The notes under the pieces are model-generated. The model was not told the DNA's origin. It saw only the letters and a list, made by a program, of their open reading frames with translations, and searched no databases. The position numbers and the translations under genes are program-made. 21,708 nucleotides of DNA from JBKHJZ01 sp046537875 (lineage in GTDB: Bacteria; Actinomycetota; Acidimicrobiia; Acidimicrobiales; VFJN01), in the NCBI GenBank assembly GCA_046537875.1, contig JBKHJZ010000040.1:1-21708 (forward strand), given 5' to 3'. This document shows, piece after piece, positions 21,706 to 21,708 of this stretch. The stretch's first letter is position 1. Every line of letters begins with the position of its first letter.

Positions 21706-21708
21706 GCC

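Overview
The window is very GC-rich, with dense codon use, many GTG starts and four 4-base GTGA gene overlaps. Gene content points to a free-living actinobacterium: NarL-type two-component systems, a folP2-like gene beside gpgS, a beta-carbonic anhydrase of the Rv1284 type, a luciferase-like probable F420 enzyme and a GerMN lipoprotein. A deep actinobacterial lineage such as Acidimicrobiia is my inference, not something the sequence proves. There are no tRNA, rRNA, CRISPR, phage or insertion-sequence features.

Layout. (1) 1-2683, minus strand: histidine kinase, response regulator and a DUF4097-like membrane protein cut by the window edge. (2) 2684-3206: a 523-base gap with an AT-richer strip, a possible promoter and two candidate folded RNA segments, the second of which has alternative pairings just before a start codon. 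(3) 3207-6892, plus strand: three exported proteins that look like an actinobacterial WxL surface complex: a secreted protein with a C-terminal WxL-like domain, a membrane-anchored DUF916-like WxL-interacting protein, and a third membrane-anchored protein with a neocarzinostatin-like region and an Ig-like region. (4) 6939-7424: small beta-carbonic anhydrase, apparently leaderless. (5) 7574-13345, plus strand: a second kinase/regulator pair, then a 290-bp array of 32/33-bp repeats in two inverted arms around a 26-bp palindrome, then an ABC ATPase and an FtsX-type permease. (6) 13529-15572, minus strand: dihydropteroate synthase homologue and glucosyl-3-phosphoglycerate synthase. (7) 15717-16364, plus: DJ-1/PfpI protein. 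(8) 16418-18234, minus: zinc alcohol dehydrogenase and nitroreductase, translationally coupled. (9) 18318-20494, plus: HAMP-type histidine kinase coupled to a GerMN lipoprotein. (10) 20579-21634: luciferase-like oxidoreductase with a repetitive insertion, followed by a 13-bp inverted repeat at the window end.

How the parts work together. The two NarL-type pairs probably sense the envelope: one sits with a DUF4097 protein, the other with an ABC exporter. The most notable unit is the WxL-like operon. Its product set matches the Firmicutes logic of a secreted WxL protein plus a membrane-anchored partner, but it carries an extra third protein, a strong hairpin between genes one and two, and an elaborate 5' leader. 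Several genes have a TAnnnT box 6-9 bases before the start codon, suggesting widespread leaderless transcription. Short GC-rich repeats occur between genes and inside two coding regions.
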